A DNA stretch of 51,933 nt, from contig NZ_CAIUXT010000014.1 of the NCBI RefSeq assembly GCF_903903185.1, positions 1 through 51,933 on the forward strand, written 5' to 3'. A program made the translations under genes and the position numbers. A model generated the notes under the pieces. The model made no database searches, had not been told where the DNA came from, and saw only the letters and a list, made by a program, of their open reading frames with translations. Of the stretch, positions 1-8,841 are shown piece by piece (the stretch's first letter is position 1; each line of letters begins with the position of its first letter). Origin of the DNA: an uncultured Rhodoblastus sp. (lineage in GTDB: Bacteria; Pseudomonadota; Alphaproteobacteria; Rhizobiales; Beijerinckiaceae).

Positions 1-248
1 AAAATCAGCGACATCGCGTCCTCTTTAGGGCTGGCCCGATCCCCGAAGATAGCAGCGATGGAGAATCAGCACGATGGCAAATGGGAACAGCGCCGCATAT
101 GTATCGAAATCGCACCCGCGAAAAGAAGCGCGAACCCGCCCAACGCTCGCGTTCGCGACCGGCAAGCGGCGCTGAATCTTTCTTCATCAAGGCATCGACG
201 CCCAAGACCAAAGCGGGGCATCCGAATGGAGCGCTGGAAGTGACAACC

Positions 249-530
249 AACCTTCGCCTCACTGGCGTTCGAGTCCGGAACGAAGCTTCGATCGGAGTCG
301 AAGTGATTCTTGTCGCCAAGGTCAGCGAGGACTCATGGCGCGCGCGCATCGATCCCTCGGACAAGGTCAATGCCGGCGATCGCCTGCTTTTTGGCGACAC
401 GTCCGAGAACCCGGCGTGTTTTTTGGCCTTTCTGGACGCGGATGTCGTCGAAAGGAACGGCGAAACGGCCCTGCTGTCGTTTCACTTCACCGGCGGCGCG
501 CTCGACGACGCGCTCGTCCGACTGAGCCAA
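249..530 (+). pseudogene. queA: queA remnant (tRNA ribosyltransferase-isomerase fragment)
   Basis: One plus-strand frame here reads like the middle of QueA, the enzyme that transfers and isomerises ribose from S-adenosylmethionine to make epoxyqueuosine in tRNA. The match runs from a 'RLTGVRVRN' stretch through 'VEVILVAKV...W.ARIDPSDKVNAGDRL.F' and 'CFLAFLDADV' to 'LLSFHFTGGALDDAL'. These are characteristic of the QueA domain that follows the N-terminal 'NDTRVIPARL' segment. The N-terminal part and the much longer C-terminal half are both missing, so about 94 of some 350 residues survive. The frame stays open far beyond the match, but that part is antisense to the Fe-S repair gene. I infer a truncated, non-functional relic. 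The match is from memory of the family, not an alignment. Confidence 0.5.
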
Positions 531-680
531 CCTTGGCCTCGATGCGAAGTGCTTTCACGGCTTTCCGGCTCTGATCTCGGGCGCTTGGCCGTTGCTCCAC
601 TTCTGAACCCCTCGTCGGCAAGCCCCGGCGGGCCAGCGGCCGCACGACTCAATGCGGCGGCGCCGTCGTTTCTTGAATGC

Positions 681-1349
681 TCAGCCGTTGAAGCGCGGGA
701 ACAGAATGTTGTTTTCGATATGGATATGATCGATCAGATCATTCGAAAGCTTGCGCAGGCCGGAATAAAGCGCCCGCCAGGAACCGCAGGCGCCCTCGGG
801 CGGCTCCATGTCATGGGTGAGCGCCGCAAGCGCCTCCAGGGTTTGACCGTGATCCACGTGCTCGGCTCGCATCAAGCTGATCGGAGCGCGGACCATCGGA
901 TGCCCCTCGCGGATCATCGGAAAGAGAACCTGCTCTTCCTTCTCCATATGCGAGCCGAGTTCGGCGTCCATCCGCGCCAGGAAATCGGACAGTCCTATGG
1001 GAGCTTCCGGATGTTCCGCATGCACGCGTTCGACGCGACGCGCCAACTGGCCGAGTTCGGGCAATTCGCGCCGATGGGTGTCATGATAGCGGGAAATGAC
1101 GAGATCGATGATTCCTTCGGAATCGTCCGGAAGGTCGGTCTGCTGCGGTATCAGTCGGGCAAGCTGGTTTTCGACATCGGCAAGCGCGATCCCGCGTCTC
1201 TGGACGGCGCCGGCGAGTGAGATCGCGCCGCCGCAGCAATAGTCGAGTTTGTGCTTGCGGAAGATGGCGGTGGCGCCAGGAAATTGCACCGCAATTTCAC
1301 CGATCGGCATTTCGCCAAAATTCCATTCCTGAACATCCGGATTTGTCAT
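681..1349 (-). CDS. ytfE: Iron-sulfur cluster repair di-iron protein (RIC/YtfE/DnrN/ScdA)
   Basis: This 222-residue protein belongs to the RIC family, cytoplasmic di-iron proteins that repair Fe-S clusters damaged by nitric oxide or oxidants. The N-terminal ScdA_N/DUF542 domain (about residues 8-65) carries the family's Cys-Cys pair at 38-39 ('DYCCGG'). A hemerythrin-like helical domain follows, with the expected His and Glu ligands in 'SRYHDTHRRELPEL', 'HMEKEEQVLFP', 'AEHVDHG' and 'HIHIENNILFPRF'. The ATG at 1349 is chosen because it has an upstream GAGG-type ribosome site and gives the normal family length; the open frame continues upstream without family similarity. It sits near the NO reductase genes, which fits a role in nitrosative-stress defence during denitrification. 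Confidence 0.93.
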   Translation of the reverse strand: MTNPDVQEWNFGEMPIGEIAVQFPGATAIFRKHKLDYCCGGAISLAGAVQRRGIALADVENQLARLIPQQTDLPDDSEGIIDLVISRYHDTHRRELPELGQLARRVERVHAEHPEAPIGLSDFLARMDAELGSHMEKEEQVLFPMIREGHPMVRAPISLMRAEHVDHGQTLEALAALTHDMEPPEGACGSWRALYSGLRKLSNDLIDHIHIENNILFPRFNG

Positions 1350-1470
1350 CGCCTGCCTCGTTACGAGCAAAGAAACCGCCAATCGGCGCGGTCGACATTT
1401 GCGCTGCGGCCGGGATAGATCGTTGCGCGTCCGCAAACTTTCATCCAGACGCATTCTTTGCCCGGATATC

Positions 1471-1799
1471 ATGTCGAAGGACGTGTCGCCGATGGCAGAA
1501 CAGGCGACACCCGATGCCGCGCGCTCGCTATTGCTCGATCATGGCGCACGCGCCCTTCCGGTCGCTGCCGTTCAGGACGGCCGGTCGGCTCAGTCGGCTT
1601 GCGCCGATTGAGCACATCGTGCGACTGGGTAGGTGACGCGATGACGGAAGCGCCAAAGGCAAAGCCGGGAAGTCTGGCATTCGACCTTTTTAAGCGATTG
1701 ACAGATGGAAAAACGCAATCCGTCGTCATCCTCGACGCCCCTCGGCGACCGCCCGGCATGATCGCGCCGACAGATTTGCTTGTGGCCCTCGCCCTTTAC
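1471..1799 (+). pseudogene. Decayed CBS-domain gene (two frames)
   Basis: Two plus-strand frames carry consecutive pieces of a tandem CBS-domain protein. From 1471 one frame reads 'IMSKDV...PDAARSLLLDHGARALPV', the pattern of the first half of a CBS motif. From 1641 another frame reads 'LFKRLTDGKTQSVVILD...PPGMIAPTDLLVALA', the end of a CBS motif. A functional gene would need both in one frame, so this looks like a frameshifted and partly deleted relic. CBS pairs usually bind adenine nucleotides and regulate attached transporters or enzymes (for example HPP-family membrane proteins). No such partner domain is left here, and the stretch around the fragments shows no other gene. Confidence 0.45.
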
Positions 1800-1893
1800 A
1801 TGTTGCTGGCGGCGGCTAACTCTGAATCATTCGTTTCAACGGTGACAAGAGTTTTGGCGCGCGTTCGACTGCGGGATATCGAGGAGAAAAGTG

Positions 1894-2370
1894 ATGTTGA
1901 TCGACGATCTTATCCTGGCGCGCGCTCTGCATGTTCTCGCTTTGGTTCATTGGATCGGCGGCGTCGGTTTCGTGACGCTCGTCGTCCTCCCCTACGCGAT
2001 TTCCCGCTCGTCGGCGGCGGAAGGCCTTGCGCTTTTCGACGCCGTCGAGCGGCGGTTCGCCTCGCAGGTCCGCCTGTCCATCCCCATAGCCGGCGCAGCC
2101 GGACTCTGGCTGACCTACAGAATGGACCTTTGGGAGCGGTTCCGCGATTTCCATTTCTGGTGGATGGGCGCCATGTTCGGATTATGGCTTGTCTTCATGA
2201 CTGTCGTCTTCGTCGTCGAGCCCCTGTTTAACGACAGGTTCGAAAAAATGGCGGCGCGCGACCCGTTAGCAGCCTTGGATCGCCTGTGCCGTCTGCATCG
2301 GATTTTGCTCGCTATTGCGGCTCTGACCATTCTTGGAGCCGTCGCGGGAGCGCATGGCTGGCTTTTCTGA
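1894..2370 (+). CDS. CopD-like membrane protein of the nor cluster
   Basis: This protein of about 158 residues is an integral membrane protein with four predicted hydrophobic segments (around residues 8-30, 52-72, 88-110 and 132-155). It begins with a conserved-looking 'RALHVLALVHWIGGVGF' segment typical of the CopD/DUF2269-like family, whose histidines can bind haem or copper. GAGGAG at 1881-1886 lies seven bases before the ATG at 1894; a GTG one codon earlier is the alternative. It lies just upstream of norE and faces the same way, a position such proteins often occupy in denitrification clusters, so I infer a role in maturation or electron transfer of the NO reductase. The exact function is unknown. 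Confidence 0.7.
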   Translation: MLIDDLILARALHVLALVHWIGGVGFVTLVVLPYAISRSSAAEGLALFDAVERRFASQVRLSIPIAGAAGLWLTYRMDLWERFRDFHFWWMGAMFGLWLVFMTVVFVVEPLFNDRFEKMAARDPLAALDRLCRLHRILLAIAALTILGAVAGAHGWLF

Positions 2371-2668
2371 AAAAGCTTTGGCTGGCGCGGGCAATCCTCG
2401 TATCGCTTGTTTCCTCGGCGCCACAGGGCTGGCGGACGAAAACGCTTCACGAAAGCAGACCGCCATTTTTTGTGACCCACCATCGCATCGCCGCCGCGAT
2501 CGCGGGGGCGCGTAAAGGACGCAACAGGTTGCGTCGCTCGTCGTCGGTTTCGACGCCGAAAAGAGCATCGCCACGCCCATCGTGACATTCGTGTCGCTCC
2601 TTGCTCCCCAACAAAGTTTTCCTTTCCTCGACACCCCATTGCTGGCGTCTGGAAAGGGCGCGGGCAAA
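2371..2668 (+). promoter_or_regulatory. Region upstream of norE with a 16-bp dyad
   Basis: This 298-base gap before norE holds no recognisable gene. Its most striking element is the perfect inverted repeat ACGCAAC-AG-GTTGCGT at 2519-2534 (seven-base arms), which could be an operator. No FNR-type TTGAT-N4-ATCAA site is visible. A ribosome site GGAAAGGG at 2651-2658 precedes the norE ATG at 2669. Confidence 0.4.
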
Positions 2669-3268
2669 ATGAGCGATGTGTTTTTCGCGAGCCAACCTGA
2701 ATGTTCGGCAGCGAAAGTGGAATCTGGCTGGGGCCCTCTGTCGGCGCTACCTGGCAACCCCTTGATGTGGGTGCTTATCGCGTCCGAACTCGCGGTTTTC
2801 GGCCTGGCTTTGCTCGGCTATGCCGGCGCGCGGGCGCGCGATCCGCTCGGATTTGTCGCCGCGCAGGATACGCTCGACCGGCTGGCGGGAACGATCAACA
2901 CCACCATTCTGCTGACCAGCGGCCTGTTCGCCGCATTGGCCAATGAGGCGGCCAGACTGGGTCGCCGCAATCTCGCACGCACGTTCTTGAGCATGGCGGG
3001 CGCGCTCGGGATCGCCTTCCTTGCCTTAAAGGGCTGGGAATACGCCCGCGAATTCGCCGCCGGCGCCGACATCGATTCCTCGCCCTTCTTCACCCTCTAT
3101 TTTCTCGTCACCGGCTTTCACGCCCTGCATGTCGCGCTGGGTCTGGTCGTTCTCGCCATCGTCGCCAGGAACGCCTCGCCCGGCGCGGTCGAGACCGGAA
3201 CCGCCTTCTGGCACATGGTCGATCTGATCTGGGTCGTCATTTTCCCCTGTTTCTACCTGCTGAGGTGA
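2669..3268 (+). CDS. norE: NorE, cytochrome c oxidase subunit III-like protein
   Basis: NorE is a five-helix membrane protein related to subunit III of haem-copper oxidases. It is not part of the purified NO reductase but supports its activity in several denitrifiers. The translation shows the family's 'PGNPLMWVLIASELAVFGLAL', 'TTILLTSG', 'GWEYAREF' and 'YFLVTGFHALHVALGLVVL' segments and ends with 'FWHMVDLIWVVIFPCFYLLR', the classic subunit III C-terminus. The ATG at 2669 gives about 199 residues with a GGAAAGGG site upstream; an in-frame GTG further upstream adds sequence without similarity. It is first in a tight norEFCBQD operon, only three bases from norF. Confidence 0.93.
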   Translation: MSDVFFASQPECSAAKVESGWGPLSALPGNPLMWVLIASELAVFGLALLGYAGARARDPLGFVAAQDTLDRLAGTINTTILLTSGLFAALANEAARLGRRNLARTFLSMAGALGIAFLALKGWEYAREFAAGADIDSSPFFTLYFLVTGFHALHVALGLVVLAIVARNASPGAVETGTAFWHMVDLIWVVIFPCFYLLR

Positions 3269-3271
3269 AAG

Positions 3272-3598
3272 ATGGCTGACCCGCGCTTTTCACTCATTTT
3301 CGCCTGGGTTCAACTGATGGCGCTGTCCGTCTTGCTGGCGCTGGCTGGCGGCGGCGCGTCGCTGCCCGGCTCCGTCGGAATCGTCGTCATCGCCGCCGTC
3401 GCCGCGATCAAGGCGCGCATCGTGCTGCGCTCCTATCTCGGCCTTTCTCGCGCGCCTGGCGCCCTGGCCGGGTTCTTCGCCGCCGTCGTCACGGTTCTGG
3501 CGGTCGTCGCCATCTCTTTCCTGATCTTCCCGACGCCCGCCAGAATGAGCGGCGCGCCGGCCGCTTTCGCCCAAACATTCGCCGGAGGAAACGAATGA
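3272..3598 (+). CDS. norF: NorF, small membrane protein (COX IV-like)
   Basis: This 108-residue protein has three predicted membrane helices (about 8-27, 31-50 and 66-87) and matches the small NorF/prokaryotic cytochrome oxidase subunit IV family, with the typical 'KARIVLRSYLGLSRAPG' loop between helices two and three. NorF accompanies NorE and is thought to help NO reductase assembly or activity. A GAGG ribosome site overlaps the norE stop region. Its own stop overlaps the norC start in ATGA, which indicates translational coupling. Confidence 0.87.
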   Translation: MADPRFSLIFAWVQLMALSVLLALAGGGASLPGSVGIVVIAAVAAIKARIVLRSYLGLSRAPGALAGFFAAVVTVLAVVAISFLIFPTPARMSGAPAAFAQTFAGGNE

Positions 3599-4053
3599 GT
3601 GAAGTTCTGACCAAATCGACGGCCCGCAATATCTTCTATGGCGGGTCGCTGTTCTTCTTTGTCATATTTATCGGACTGACGGCGCATAGCCGCCATTACA
3701 TCCTTACCAAGAGCACCGACCAGGCCAATCTCACCGACTCGGTCGTGCGAGGCAAGCGCGTCTGGGAGCGCAACGCCTGTTTCGATTGCCATACGATCTA
3801 TGGCGAAGGCGCCCGTTTCGCTCCCGAAGTCGGTGACGTGTTCAAGCGCTGGGGCGGCGAAAAGGATCCGGCGGGCGCGCATCAGACGATCAAGGACTGG
3901 ATGAAGGCGCAACCGTCGGGCGCTCAAGGCCGTCGCCAGATGCCGCAATTCAACCTGAACGACGCCGAACTCGACGAACTCGCCGATTTCCTCGCCTGGG
4001 CAAGCCGGACAAACACCCAAGGCTGGCCGCCACGCCCGCCCCTGGCCAACTGA
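3595..4053 (+). CDS. norC: NorC, cytochrome c subunit of nitric oxide reductase
   Basis: NorC is the membrane-anchored monohaem cytochrome c that passes electrons to NorB. The 152-residue protein has an uncleaved N-terminal membrane helix (residues 11-30). The haem c motif CFDCH (Cys62, Cys65, His66) follows, in the signature 'CFDCHTIYGEGARFAPEVGDV', and Met116 ('RQMPQF') is the likely sixth haem ligand. Length and motif order are standard for the family. GGAGGA at 3583-3588 serves the ATG at 3595, which overlaps the norF stop. norB follows after 23 bases. Confidence 0.97.
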   Translation: MSEVLTKSTARNIFYGGSLFFFVIFIGLTAHSRHYILTKSTDQANLTDSVVRGKRVWERNACFDCHTIYGEGARFAPEVGDVFKRWGGEKDPAGAHQTIKDWMKAQPSGAQGRRQMPQFNLNDAELDELADFLAWASRTNTQGWPPRPPLAN

Positions 4054-4076
4054 TCCACAAAGATGCGGAGGATTTG

Positions 4077-5441
4077 ATGCAATACAAAACCCAAAGCATC
4101 GCCAAGACCTACTGGCTTGGCGCCATGCTCATCTTCGCCGTGCAAGTCCTATTTGGGCTTCTCGGCGGTCTCGTCTACGTGATGCCGAACCTGATTCCTG
4201 TGAATCTGCTGGATTTCAGCACGATCCGCATGGTCCACACCAATGCGCTGATCGTATGGCTGTTGCTCGGCTTTTTCGGCGCCGCCTATTACCTGATACC
4301 AGAAGAGGCGGAACGCGAAATCTACTCGCCGAAACTCGCCTATATCCAGTTCGCCATCTTCTTCGGCGGGGCGCTGGCGGCGGTGGTGGGCTATCTGTTC
4401 CACATTCACGCGTCCGAAGCGCGCTCCTATCTGGAGCAGCCGCTGTGGGTGAAACTTGGCATCATTGTCGCCGCTTTGATCTTCCTGTTCAACATCTCGA
4501 TGACCGTGCTGCAGGGGCGAAAGACCGCGATTACCAATGTGCTGCTGTTCGGCCTGTGGGGCATCGCCATCTTCTTTCTGTTCTCACTCTACAATCCCGC
4601 CAATCTATCGGAAGACAAGATGTTCTGGTGGTATGTCGTTCATCTGTGGGTGGAAGGCGTCTGGGAACTGGTGATGGCGGCGGTGCTCGCCTTCCTGATG
4701 CTGAAAATGACCGGCGTAGACCGCGAAGTGATCGAGAAGTGGCTCTATGTCATCGTCGCCACGGCGCTGTTTTCCGGCATCCTTGGCACTGGCCATCACT
4801 TCTACTGGATCGGCGCGCCGGGCTATTGGCAGTGGATCGGCTCGATCTTCTCGGCGCTGGAGATCGTGCCCTTCTTCGGCATGGTTCTGTTCACCTTCTC
4901 GATGGTCTGGAAGGGTCGCCGCGATCATCCGAACAAGGCTGCGCTGCTGTGGTCGCTCGGCTGTTCGGTGCTGGCTTTTTTCGGCGCCGGCGTGTGGGGA
5001 TTCATGCACACCCTGCATGGAGTCAACTTTTACACCCACGGCACCCAGGTGACGGCGGCGCATGGCCATCTCGCCTTCTACGGGGCCTATGTATGCCTCA
5101 ATCTGGCGATCATGACCTATGCCTTCCCGCAATTGTACAACCGCGCGCCCTATAACCAGGTGCTCAACATGTTGAGCTTTTGGGTTCTCTCCAGCGGCGT
5201 GGTGTTCATGACCGTGTCGCTGACCTTCGCCGGCGTATTGCAGACGCACCTCGAACGGGTGATGGGCATGAGCTACATGGACGCGCAGGATCAGCTCGGC
5301 CTGTTCTACATCATGCGCCTCGGCGCCGGCGTGGTGACGGTGATCGGCGCCTTTCTGTTCATCTACTCGCTGCTCGTTCCGCGCTCGGCGGAAGCGATCG
5401 CCCCGGGCCGTTCGACGCCCGTCGCCGCCGCGGCGGAATAA
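4077..5441 (+). CDS. norB: NorB, catalytic subunit of cytochrome c-dependent NO reductase
   Basis: NorB reduces two NO to N2O at a haem b3/non-haem iron centre in the cytoplasmic membrane. The 454-residue sequence has the twelve hydrophobic segments of the family. It also has the metal-site motifs 'HLWVEGVWE' (His and Glu ligands of FeB), 'GTGHHFYWIG' (the His-His pair) and 'AAHGHLAFYGAY', plus the N-terminal 'HTNALIVWLLLGFFGAAYYL' histidine. There is no N-terminal quinol-oxidase extension, and NorC is next door, so this is the cNor type. GGAGG at 4067-4071 precedes the ATG at 4077; a TTG one codon earlier is less likely. Confidence 0.97.
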   Translation: MQYKTQSIAKTYWLGAMLIFAVQVLFGLLGGLVYVMPNLIPVNLLDFSTIRMVHTNALIVWLLLGFFGAAYYLIPEEAEREIYSPKLAYIQFAIFFGGALAAVVGYLFHIHASEARSYLEQPLWVKLGIIVAALIFLFNISMTVLQGRKTAITNVLLFGLWGIAIFFLFSLYNPANLSEDKMFWWYVVHLWVEGVWELVMAAVLAFLMLKMTGVDREVIEKWLYVIVATALFSGILGTGHHFYWIGAPGYWQWIGSIFSALEIVPFFGMVLFTFSMVWKGRRDHPNKAALLWSLGCSVLAFFGAGVWGFMHTLHGVNFYTHGTQVTAAHGHLAFYGAYVCLNLAIMTYAFPQLYNRAPYNQVLNMLSFWVLSSGVVFMTVSLTFAGVLQTHLERVMGMSYMDAQDQLGLFYIMRLGAGVVTVIGAFLFIYSLLVPRSAEAIAPGRSTPVAAAAE

Positions 5442-5452
5442 GGGGACTGTTC

Positions 5453-6268
5453 ATGAGCCTTGCCATTGTGACACCTGGAAAAGAAACAAAAACCGCGCTT
5501 CCTTTCTACCAGCCGCAAGGCCATGAATGCGAAATCTTCGAGGCGGCGTTTCGACGCCGTCTCCCCATCCTGCTCAAAGGCCCCACCGGCTGCGGCAAGA
5601 CCCGCTTCGTCGCCCACATGGCGGCGAGATTGAACCTTGGTCTCGACACCATCGCCTGCCACGACGATTTGACCGCCGCCGACCTCACCGGCCGCTTTCT
5701 CATCAAGAACAACGAAACGATCTGGAGCGACGGTCCGCTGACCCGAGCCGTGCGGCGCGGCGGCATTTGCTATCTCGACGAAGTGGTCGAGGCGCGCAAG
5801 GATGTGACCGTGGTGCTGCATCCGCTCACCGACGACCGCCGCATCCTGCCGCTCGACCGCACCGGCGAGACGCTGCATGCGCCGGACGATTTCATGCTCG
5901 TGATCTCCTATAATCCGGGCTACCAGTCGGTGCTGAAGACTTTGAAGCCCTCGACGAGGCAACGCTTCGTCGCCATCGCCTTCGACTATCCCGGCGCGGA
6001 AGTCGAAGCCGCCATTGTTTCGCGCGAGACCGGACTCGATCTCGACGCTTGCCGAACCTTGGTCAGGCTGGCCGGACGATTGCGCGCGCTGAAAGGTCAG
6101 GACCTCGAGGAAGGCGCCTCGACCCGCCTGCTGGTGGCCTGCGCCAGTCTGATCGCCGACGGCATGAAACGCGAACTGGCGATCGAAGCGGCCTTGATCG
6201 AGCCGCTTACCGACGATCCCGATGTCAAGACCGGACTGCTCGATCTGGTCAAAGTGACCCTCGGATGA
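5453..6268 (+). CDS. norQ: NorQ, MoxR-type AAA+ ATPase for NO reductase activation
   Basis: NorQ is a cytoplasmic MoxR-family AAA+ ATPase that works with NorD to insert the non-haem iron into NorB. The 271-residue protein shows Walker A GPTGCGKT at residues 43-50, Walker B 'ICYLDEV' near 105-111 and a sensor-type 'VISYNPGYQ'. The start at 5453 follows an AGGGG site 11 bases after the norB stop; the open frame extending back into norB is not used. It is followed by norD after seven bases. Confidence 0.95.
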   Translation: MSLAIVTPGKETKTALPFYQPQGHECEIFEAAFRRRLPILLKGPTGCGKTRFVAHMAARLNLGLDTIACHDDLTAADLTGRFLIKNNETIWSDGPLTRAVRRGGICYLDEVVEARKDVTVVLHPLTDDRRILPLDRTGETLHAPDDFMLVISYNPGYQSVLKTLKPSTRQRFVAIAFDYPGAEVEAAIVSRETGLDLDACRTLVRLAGRLRALKGQDLEEGASTRLLVACASLIADGMKRELAIEAALIEPLTDDPDVKTGLLDLVKVTLG

Positions 6269-6275
6269 GGCTTCC

Positions 6276-8225
6276 ATGTCGTTGATCCGCGCGATTCTGA
6301 AGACCAAATTCTGGGAGCCGGAAGAGACGGTCGGGAAGCTCTGGAATTCCTGTGTCGAGCGCCTCGACGCCGCGCCGAAATTTCCGCTGGCGGCGGTCGA
6401 ACTGGCTCAGGTCAAGGGCCCTCTGGGCGTGCTGTTTCGTGGGCTTGGCGGCGAAAGCGGAGTCGAAATCAAGGCGGGCGGCGAAAGCCTCTCCCAACAT
6501 CGCCGCTCATGGCGGCGGCGTTTTGCCCGCGACGCCGACAAGATCGAGACAGCGCGCTTTGACGGCTCGACGCTGTTGCTGCCGGAAAAGATCGACGCCT
6601 TCGCCAGCGCCGATCTGAACCGCCAACTCTACCTCTGGCTGGCGGCGCTTGCCGTCGCGGCAAAACCCTGTGACGAATTCCACGACGATCCGCTGCGCCG
6701 CGACATCGCGCGCCTGTGCCGGATTTTTGGCGATTGCCGGCGGGCGATGACGCTGTTTCCCGGCCTGACGCCGATCCACGAGAATATGGCGCGACAAACG
6801 CTGGAGGGACGCGTTTTGTTGAAGGCGCCGCCGCTCGAAATGCAACTGGAAACGGCCATTCGCGAGCGTCTGGCGGGCGAGGCGCCCAAAACGGCCACCG
6901 CGCTGGAGCGCGCGCTGGCCGGCGACGCCGAGGCTTTGCAAACCTTGACGGCGCCAGCGTCCTACAAGACCTATCGGCCCGTGCTGATTTGGGGCGAGCG
7001 CACGGCCGAGCCTGCGGGCGGCGGCAAACGCCCCGACGCCGACGCGCCCGAACCCGGTGAAAACGCCGCCGACGGCGTCGAGAAAACGTTGAAAGCCGAA
7101 AGGCGGAAAAGCGATCAAGCGGATCGGCGCGACAGCCTGATCCTGCATCGCTTCGAATCCATCCTTTCCTTCGCGGACTTTCTCAACGTCAATCGCGATG
7201 TCGATGACGACGACGAAGATTCGGCGCGCAAGGCCGCCGCCGACGCCGAAAAGATCGGCTTGGCGCAACATCGCAAAAAGCCTAAGACGCGATTGCGATT
7301 CGATCTCGATCTTTCGCCGGAGGATGGCGACCGGGAGAAATTGGCCGGGCGTTTCGTCTATCCCGAATGGGACTGGAAAAAGGGCGTGCTGGTCGCCGAT
7401 CAGACGCGTGTGCTGGAAAACATCGCCGTCGAGACGCCGCAAGGGCTCCTGCTGGACCCCGCCGCACGTCGTCGCATCGATGCGGTGCGGCGCCAGTTCG
7501 AAGCCTTGCGACCGAAGCGAAAAATGCTGTCGCGGCAAAGCGAGGGCAGCGAACTCGATCTCGACGAATTTTTACGCGCGAAAGCTGACCGTCTCGCCTG
7601 CGGGCACGGCAGCGAAAGCTTTTATCGCGATGCGCGCAACGAGGAGCGCGATCTGGCGGTGGCGATTCTGTTCGATTGCTCCCGTTCGACCGAAAGCGCG
7701 GTGAACGGCCAACAGGTCATCGCCGTGGCGCGCGAGGCCCTGGTGGCTCTGGCGCGCGGCCTGCAAGCCTGCGGCGACGATGTAGCGCTTTACGCCTTTT
7801 CCTCGCTGCGCAAGGAACGCGTGTTCGTCGATATCTGCAAGAGCTTCGACGAACCATTCGGCGCGAAAGTGGATGCGCGGATCGCCGCGCTGAAACCGGG
7901 ATTCTATACCCGCCTCGGCGCGGCCATGCGCCACGTTTCCTTCCGCCTCGGCGAACGGCCTAACGCCCGAAAACTGCTGCTCGTCATCACCGACGGCAAG
8001 CCCAACGATCTCGACCATTACGAGGGGCGTTTCGGCGTCGAGGACACGCGGCGGGCGGCGCAGGAGGCGCGGCGGCGCGGCCATTCGGTCTTTTGCGTCG
8101 CCATCGACCCACAGGCGCGAAGCTATTTGCCCCACCTGTTCGGGCCGGCAGGCTTTTCGATCGTTGCAAAACCCGAAAAGCTATCGGCCGCGCTGCCGGC
8201 GATCTATCGGCATCTTGTGGGATGA
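6276..8225 (+). CDS. norD: NorD, von Willebrand A-domain partner of NorQ
   Basis: This 649-residue protein matches NorD. It has a long N-terminal region ending in an acidic linker ('DVDDDDEDSARK' near residue 310), a central 'FVYPEWDWKKGVLVADQT' motif and a C-terminal von Willebrand factor A domain. The metal-ion-dependent adhesion site starts at Asp467 ('DCSRSTES'), and the domain includes 'PGFYTRLGAAMRH' and 'LLLVITDGKPND'. NorD binds the NO reductase and recruits the NorQ ATPase. It is the last gene of the nor operon, and its stop codon lies inside a hairpin-forming sequence. Confidence 0.95.
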   Translation: MSLIRAILKTKFWEPEETVGKLWNSCVERLDAAPKFPLAAVELAQVKGPLGVLFRGLGGESGVEIKAGGESLSQHRRSWRRRFARDADKIETARFDGSTLLLPEKIDAFASADLNRQLYLWLAALAVAAKPCDEFHDDPLRRDIARLCRIFGDCRRAMTLFPGLTPIHENMARQTLEGRVLLKAPPLEMQLETAIRERLAGEAPKTATALERALAGDAEALQTLTAPASYKTYRPVLIWGERTAEPAGGGKRPDADAPEPGENAADGVEKTLKAERRKSDQADRRDSLILHRFESILSFADFLNVNRDVDDDDEDSARKAAADAEKIGLAQHRKKPKTRLRFDLDLSPEDGDREKLAGRFVYPEWDWKKGVLVADQTRVLENIAVETPQGLLLDPAARRRIDAVRRQFEALRPKRKMLSRQSEGSELDLDEFLRAKADRLACGHGSESFYRDARNEERDLAVAILFDCSRSTESAVNGQQVIAVAREALVALARGLQACGDDVALYAFSSLRKERVFVDICKSFDEPFGAKVDARIAALKPGFYTRLGAAMRHVSFRLGERPNARKLLLVITDGKPNDLDHYEGRFGVEDTRRAAQEARRRGHSVFCVAIDPQARSYLPHLFGPAGFSIVAKPEKLSAALPAIYRHLVG

Positions 8226-8244
8226 ATGGCTCGCGCCATCCATC
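8221..8244 (+). terminator. Hairpin over the norD stop codon
   Basis: GATGAATGGC (8221-8230) can pair with GCCATCCATC (8235-8244) around a TCGC loop: a ten-base stem with one mismatch. The norD TGA lies in the left arm. No T-run follows, so it is either a weak terminator or a 3' end stabiliser of the nor mRNA. It is a sequence observation only. The next 240 bases to the cupin gene show no recognisable gene. Confidence 0.35.
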
Positions 8245-8484
8245 TCGGTCGCAATGTATGCCAAAGCCCGCGCAACACTATCTGGCTAAGGAGAAACGCG
8301 TGGTTCAATGCCAAGACATTGCCGATCCTCCAGTGCAAAATCAGCTCCCTGCGGAGTGACTATCAAGGCTGATGGATGAGGCCCTTCGGCGCCACCACAT
8401 TCAGGCCTATTTCGATCGGTTCGGCTTCGCGGGAACCGGATGTCGCCACCACCGATCAGAACCCTTGCGCAGCCACGGGAACGC

Positions 8485-8841
8485 TTATTTTTCCGCGAGT
8501 GCAAAACCGGCATTGCCTGGCGCGACAACGGAAACAAATACGAATGGGTCGGATCCCGTGTTTGTCGCGCCATGCGCCTGGCCAGGCAATGCTATGGCGA
8601 TATCGCCAGCTTTCAAACGGGCGATGACGCCGTCGCCTTGATGATATTCGGCCTCACCCGAGATGACTGTCCAGGTGTCCTGGCCACGGGGATGGACATG
8701 AGGGGCTATTTCTTGGCCAGGATGGGCGTGCCAAACGACAACCGCCGAGTCCGCCGTTTCCAAAACAACCGACCGAATTGGCTCCCCATCCGATGGGCGA
8801 ACAAAATCGGCAATCAAAAATATCCTCGGTTCGATTTTCAA
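8485..8841 (-). CDS. Small single-domain cupin protein
   Basis: A 118-residue single cupin domain. The first cupin motif is visible as 'HAHPGQEIAPHVHPRGQDTWTVISGEAEYH' (His, His and later Glu as likely metal ligands) and the second as 'LKAGDIAIALPGQAHGATNTG'. Small cupins of this kind often accompany nnrS and nitrite/NO respiration genes, but the substrate is unknown. The start is a TTG at 8841 with a strong GGGGGTAGG sequence just upstream; no ATG lies between it and the conserved part. It is transcribed opposite to nor and in the same direction as nnrS. Confidence 0.75.
   Translation of the reverse strand: MKIEPRIFLIADFVRPSDGEPIRSVVLETADSAVVVWHAHPGQEIAPHVHPRGQDTWTVISGEAEYHQGDGVIARLKAGDIAIALPGQAHGATNTGSDPFVFVSVVAPGNAGFALAEK

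Noticed and set aside
81-1220. A 379-codon plus-strand frame taken as one protein
   Set aside because: Only residues 57-150 resemble QueA. The second half is antisense to the Fe-S repair gene and has no family features.
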